A DNA stretch of 64,000 bases from Lachnospiraceae bacterium GAM79 (GTDB lineage Bacteria; Bacillota; Clostridia; Lachnospirales; Lachnospiraceae). The notes beneath the pieces are model-generated. The model worked only from the letters and a program-made list of their open reading frames with translations, searched no databases and had not been told where the DNA came from. Positions 61,190-64,000 of this stretch are shown one piece after another. Made by a program: the position numbers and the translations under genes. How positions within the stretch are numbered: position 1 is the first letter of the stretch; each line of letters starts with the position of its first letter. Location: the NCBI GenBank assembly GCA_003584705.1, contig AP018536.1:1612001-1676000 (forward strand). Reading direction: 5' to 3'.

Positions 61190-62208
61190 AAGCAGATCGT
61201 TCGGGCATACATAGCAGTCAAAATATTCATCATACACATACTCGGTTTTTTTGAAAAAACCATCTTTGGTCATGGGGCGTTTATACGGCAGAAGCGGTGT
61301 GATACCATCATCCAGAAGTAACTTTGCTATCGCTGGTGTTTTGTATCCTGCATCGGCTACCAGTGTCTGAATGCCAATGTCTTTTATCTTATCATACAGG
61401 GATTTAAATGTCCGGCTGTCATGCTGGTTGCCGGGATTTACACTATAACCCAGAATCCATCCGTTTTTGTCACAGGCTGTCTGCACGGAATACGCAAAAA
61501 CATTTTTATGTTCACCCTTTCGGAACCATCCGCTTTCCGGATCCGTTGTACTTTCCTTGACCGTTTTTTCTTCTTTTCCATCAGAGCTGCCACCACAGGA
61601 GGGGGATCTTTGGGATCTTCCTTCTTTTCTTTCAGAGGCTTTTTCCCATGCGCTTCCCGGTCTTCATTGATTTCCTTCTTTAACTGCTCTTCGAAGAACA
61701 GTGCTTCCTCATCTGCAATCCGTTTCCGCATCTTTTTGCTGTTTGCCCGTGCTTTTACATGGGTGGCATCCACGAAGACCTCGGAAGGATCAATCAGTCT
61801 GTATTTATAGCATTCCTGCAGGATACGGGAAAAGATCTGTTCAAAAAGATCAGTATTCTTAAAGCGTCTGGTATAATTCTTTCCAAACGTAGAGAAATGG
61901 GGAACCTTGTCCATCATTTCCAGACCGAGGAACCATCGGTATGCGACATTGACTTCGATTTCTTTTACTGTCTGGCGCATGCTTCGGATGCCGTACAGAT
62001 ACTGGATGAATGGAATTTTAATGAGCATGACCGGATCCATGCTGGGGCGGCCATTGTCTGCACTGTATTTATCGATCACAAGATCATAGATAAAACTCCA
62101 GTCGATTGCCTGGTCAATCAGGCGCAGCAGATGATCCTGCGGAACAAGGTCATCCATGCAGAACATCTGAATCTGTTCTCTTTTCTTATCTGCATTCTGT
62201 GTCATCAT
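61190..62208 (-). pseudogene. IS1182-like transposase, N-terminal part with frameshift
   Basis: Starting at the ATG at 62208, the frame gives FCMDDLVPQDHLLRLIDQAI, the family motif SADNGRPSMDPVMLIKI, and VNVAYRWFLGLEMMDKVPHF. After the A6 run (61565-61570 on the plus strand) homology continues in the -1 frame: ESGWFRKGEHKNVFAYSVQT, then DKNGWILGYSVNPGN and VADAGYKT with the DDE-type acidic residues. It ends at the element junction, with foreign codons (61185 downward) then a stop. A TATAAT (62239-62244, minus strand) lies upstream. Broken by both a one-base shift and the insertion. Confidence 0.87.
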
Positions 62209-62374
62209 AGGAAACACCGCCTTTATTTTGATACTTTCATTATACCAAAAAAGTAGTGAAAAGTCCCGTAAATACGGCATTTTCACTACTTCTTATATGC
62301 TTGTAAGTACATAATTTTTGCAGTCATGACACAAGAAAAGCTCCCTCACAGGAAGGAGCTTTGTCTACAGTCTG

Positions 62375-62398
62375 AAAGGCATACGCGAGTATGCCTTT
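62375..62398 (+). terminator. tsf terminator hairpin, right copy of the IS target duplication
   Basis: Identical in all 24 bp to 51935-51958, but followed by the complete T-run (seven further bases TTTTTGT). This is the original downstream half of the tsf terminator. Confidence 0.9.
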
Positions 62399-62409
62399 TT
62401 TGTTTGATG

Positions 62410-62588
62410 AATGGAAAGTTACGCGAGCAATGAGCCGCGCATAGGCATAGTGAAGACAGCGATGGGCGCTTGCGCACAATTCGCTGTCTTTACTTATGCC
62501 GAGATGCGGCGAACGCCGCGATATGAAATAAGATTGGCAGCGTTCTTTGCTGACAATCTTATGAATAGCGTGGCTCATTGCGGATGGT
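62410..62588 (+). repeat. Left arm of a 179-bp inverted repeat, multi-hairpin
   Basis: The inverted partner lies at 63447-63625, with about 5 mismatches over 179 bp. The arm is itself palindromic: GCAATGAGCC (62427-62436) pairs with GGCTCATTGC (62572-62581), AAGACAGCGA (62453-62462) with TCGCTGTCTT (62481-62490), AAGATTG (62530-62536) with CAATCTT (62554-62560), plus GCGGCG/CGCCGC. Frames across it look spurious. It may be a miniature mobile unit or a structured RNA. Confidence 0.85.
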
Positions 62589-62704
62589 AGTTTCAAATCC
62601 ACGAACGTCCACAGCAAACGGAACGTCCTTCCGCGGTGGGCATCGCGGCATTTATTATAGCCTACGTTACGAAATGCCCTGTAATTTACGTTTTTTCTCT
62701 GCTG

Positions 62705-63436
62705 AGCCCCGGAAGATTCCGACAAGCGGGGCGTAATCTACATTTTTTCTCTGTTAAGCCCCGGAAGATTCCGACAAGCGGGGCGAAATCCGTGTTTTTT
62801 CTCTGTTGAGCCCCGGAAGTTTCCGACAAGCAGGGCGTAATCCATGTTTTTTCTCTGTTGAGCCCCGGAAGATTCCGACAAGCGGGGCGTAATCCATGTT
62901 TTTCTCTGTTGAGCCCCGGAAGATCCTGACAAGCGGGGCGTAATCCATGTTTTTTCTCTGCTGAGCCCCGGAAGATTCCGACAAGCGGGGCGTAATCCGT
63001 GTTTTTTCTCTGCTGAGCCCCGGAAGTTCCTGACAAGCGGGGCGTAATTCGTGTTTTTTCTCTGTTGAGCCCCGGAAGTTTCCGACAAGCGGGGCGTAAT
63101 CCATGTTTTTTCTCTGTTGAGCCCCGGAAGTTTCCGACAAGCGGGGCGTAATCCATGTTTTTTCTCTGTTGAGCCCCGGAAGTTTCCGACAAGCGGGGCG
63201 AAATCCGTGTTTTTTCTCTGTTGAGCCCCGGAAGATTCCGACAAGCGGGGCGAAATCCGTGTTTTTTCTCTGTTGAGCCCCGGAAGTTTCCGACAAGCAG
63301 GGCGTAATTCGTGTTTTTTCTCTGTTGAGCCCCGGAAGATTCCGACAAGCGGGGCGTAATCCGTGTTTTTTCTCTGCTGAGCCCCGGAAGTTTCCGACAA
63401 GCGGGGCATAATCTACATTTTTCTTCTACTATGTCC
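62705..63436. repeat. Tandem array of 14 copies of a 52-bp unit
   Basis: GGAAG marks each unit: 62711, 62763, 62815, 62867, 62918, 62970, 63022, 63074, 63126, 63178, 63230, 63282, 63334, 63386. The period is 52 bp, with one 51-bp unit. Each unit holds a hairpin GCCCCG/CGGGGC with an inner GGAA/TTCC, then TTTTTTCTCTGTTGAG. Units differ by a few point variants. The last unit is degenerate, and partial sequence precedes the first. Minus-strand frames are stop-free in all three phases, but a 52-bp period does not preserve frame, arguing against coding. Confidence 0.93.
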
Positions 63437-63446
63437 CGAAGATAAA

Positions 63447-63625
63447 ACCATCCGCAATGAGCCACGCTATTCATAAGATTGTCAGCATAAAACGCTGCCA
63501 ATCTTATTTCATATCGCGGCGTTCGCCGCATCTCGGCATAAGTAAAGACAGCGAATCATGCGCGAGCGCCCATCGCTGTCTTCACTATGCCTATGCGCGG
63601 CTCATTGCTCGCGTAACTTTCCATT
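63447..63625 (-). repeat. Right arm of the 179-bp inverted repeat
   Basis: Near-perfect reverse complement of 62410-62588, with the same internal hairpins. Its outer end coincides with the first base of the aroC stop codon (63625-63627), so the composite repeat fills the whole space between the tsf terminator and aroC. Confidence 0.88.
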
Positions 63626-64000
63626 TACCGATAAAATTCCACCAGAGAATCCAGCTTTGCGGACATATTCATCATCATGGCATCCAGGACGGTGATGGCG
63701 GTCATGCATTCCATGACGACTACAGCTCTGGGGACGATGATGGGATCGTGGCGGCCGCGGATGGTAAGCTCTGTATTTTCACCGGAGCAGTTCACAGTCT
63801 GCTGGGGGCGGAAGATGGAAGGAGTGGGCTTCACGTAAGCTCGGATGAGTAAGGGGCTGCCATCACTCATGCCACCTAAAGTTCCGCCGGAATGATTGCT
63901 GGTCTTGACAACTTTACCATTCTCCATGCGGAAGGGATCGTTGTTCTCGCTGCCGGTATGGCGGGCTGCTTCGGCACCGTCACCAAGCTCCACAGCCTTA
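63625..64000 (-). CDS. aroC: Chorismate synthase, C-terminal part
   Basis: AroC converts EPSP to chorismate, the last common step of aromatic amino acid synthesis. About 124 C-terminal residues are present; the rest lies beyond the right edge. The signatures are SNHSGGTLGGMSDGSPLLIR, VKPTPSIFRPQQTVN, GRHDPIIVPRAVVVMECMTA and a normal C-terminus. The gene is convergent with tsf and its stop abuts the inverted repeat arm. Confidence 0.97.
   Translation of the reverse strand, partial: KAVELGDGAEAARHTGSENNDPFRMENGKVVKTSNHSGGTLGGMSDGSPLLIRAYVKPTPSIFRPQQTVNCSGENTELTIRGRHDPIIVPRAVVVMECMTAITVLDAMMMNMSAKLDSLVEFYR

Larger units (their letters stand above)
51959..62374 (-). mobile_element. IS1182-like insertion sequence, interrupted by an integrated element
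   Basis: The ends are perfect 15-bp inverted repeats, CAGACTGTAGACAAA (51959-51973) and its complement (62360-62374), flanked by a 24-bp direct repeat that is the tsf terminator. The transposase is on the minus strand and split. Removing the inserted element (52431-61189) leaves about 1657 bp, a normal size for this family. Near the left end an internal hairpin (AAAACGCTT at 51971-51979, AAGCGTTTT at 51996-52004) may terminate the transposase mRNA and could also stand in for the lost tsf U-tract. The IS1182-family assignment rests on the transposase sequence by eye. Confidence 0.88.

Noticed and set aside
61421..61810. Plus-strand frames across the IS right half
   Set aside because: They are antisense shadows of the transposase, whose motifs are clear on the minus strand.
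62324..62725. Minus-strand 133-residue frame through the left arm, and its + strand twin at 63457-63852
   Set aside because: Both are translations of the inverted repeat arms; one runs into the IS end and the other into aroC antisense.
62705..63436. CRISPR array
   Set aside because: Units are contiguous 52-bp copies with point variants and no unique spacers of constant length; no cas genes are nearby.
62686..63531. Long minus-strand repeat protein of 281 residues
   Set aside because: It is open only because the repeat unit lacks stops in every frame; the period is not a multiple of 3, all three frames are equally open, and it starts inside the inverted-repeat arm.

Overview
The window looks like a chromosomal stretch of a flagellated Firmicute of the Clostridia, most likely a Lachnospiraceae member (Roseburia-like). 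The evidence is Gram-positive PolC, CodY, a fla/che operon in Bacillus/Clostridium order ending in sigD, strong AAGGAGG-type ribosome binding sites, and Clostridiales-type mobile DNA. Genus-level naming is inference. Almost all genes are on the + strand.

Layout. (1) 1-14308, housekeeping: the end of an HD-domain (HD-GYP-like) protein, pilT, comM/yifB, dprA, ispG, polC, two identical tRNA-Glu(CTC) genes, topA and codY. dprA-topA-codY-flgB is the skeleton of the B. subtilis arrangement, but trmFO, xerC/codV and hslVU are absent here. (2) 14518-49771, a fla/che operon of about 35 kb. It runs flgB, flgC, fliE-fliK (with a MotE-like gene), flgD, a flagellar-operon protein, flgE, flbD, motA, motB, fliL, fliM, fliY/N, cheY, fliO-P-Q-R, flhB, flhA, flhF, flhG, a PilZ protein, cheB, cheA, cheW, cheC, cheD, a small membrane protein, sigD, a FapA/DUF342 protein and three small or accessory genes. 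It encodes rod, hook, switch, type III export apparatus, stator and most of the chemotaxis core. Flagellin and cheR are not in the window. (3) 49771-51958: a terminator whose loop holds the -35 of the next promoter, then rpsB and tsf.

(4) 51935-62398 is a nested mobile region. An IS1182-like insertion sequence (15-bp terminal inverted repeats, 24-bp target duplication) sits in the tsf terminator, and the duplicated target is exactly the terminator hairpin. Its transposase gene is itself split by an 8.76-kb integrative mobilizable element (about 52431-61189). That element encodes a large serine recombinase, a TnpW-like protein, a MobP-type relaxase, a MobC-like protein, a DnaC-like ATPase, a replisome organizer, a sigma-like factor, and an AT-rich cargo operon (PadR regulator, DUF1700-like protein, lipoprotein) with a palindromic operator. 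Conceptual removal of the element across a shared ACAC core rejoins the two transposase parts in frame.

(5) 62399-63625 is a non-coding composite repeat: two 179-bp, nearly identical inverted arms, each folding into several hairpins, around 14 tandem copies of a 52-bp hairpin-forming unit. The outer arm ends at the stop codon of convergent aroC, which runs off the right edge.

All calls rest on reading translations and motifs by eye. No database search was run.
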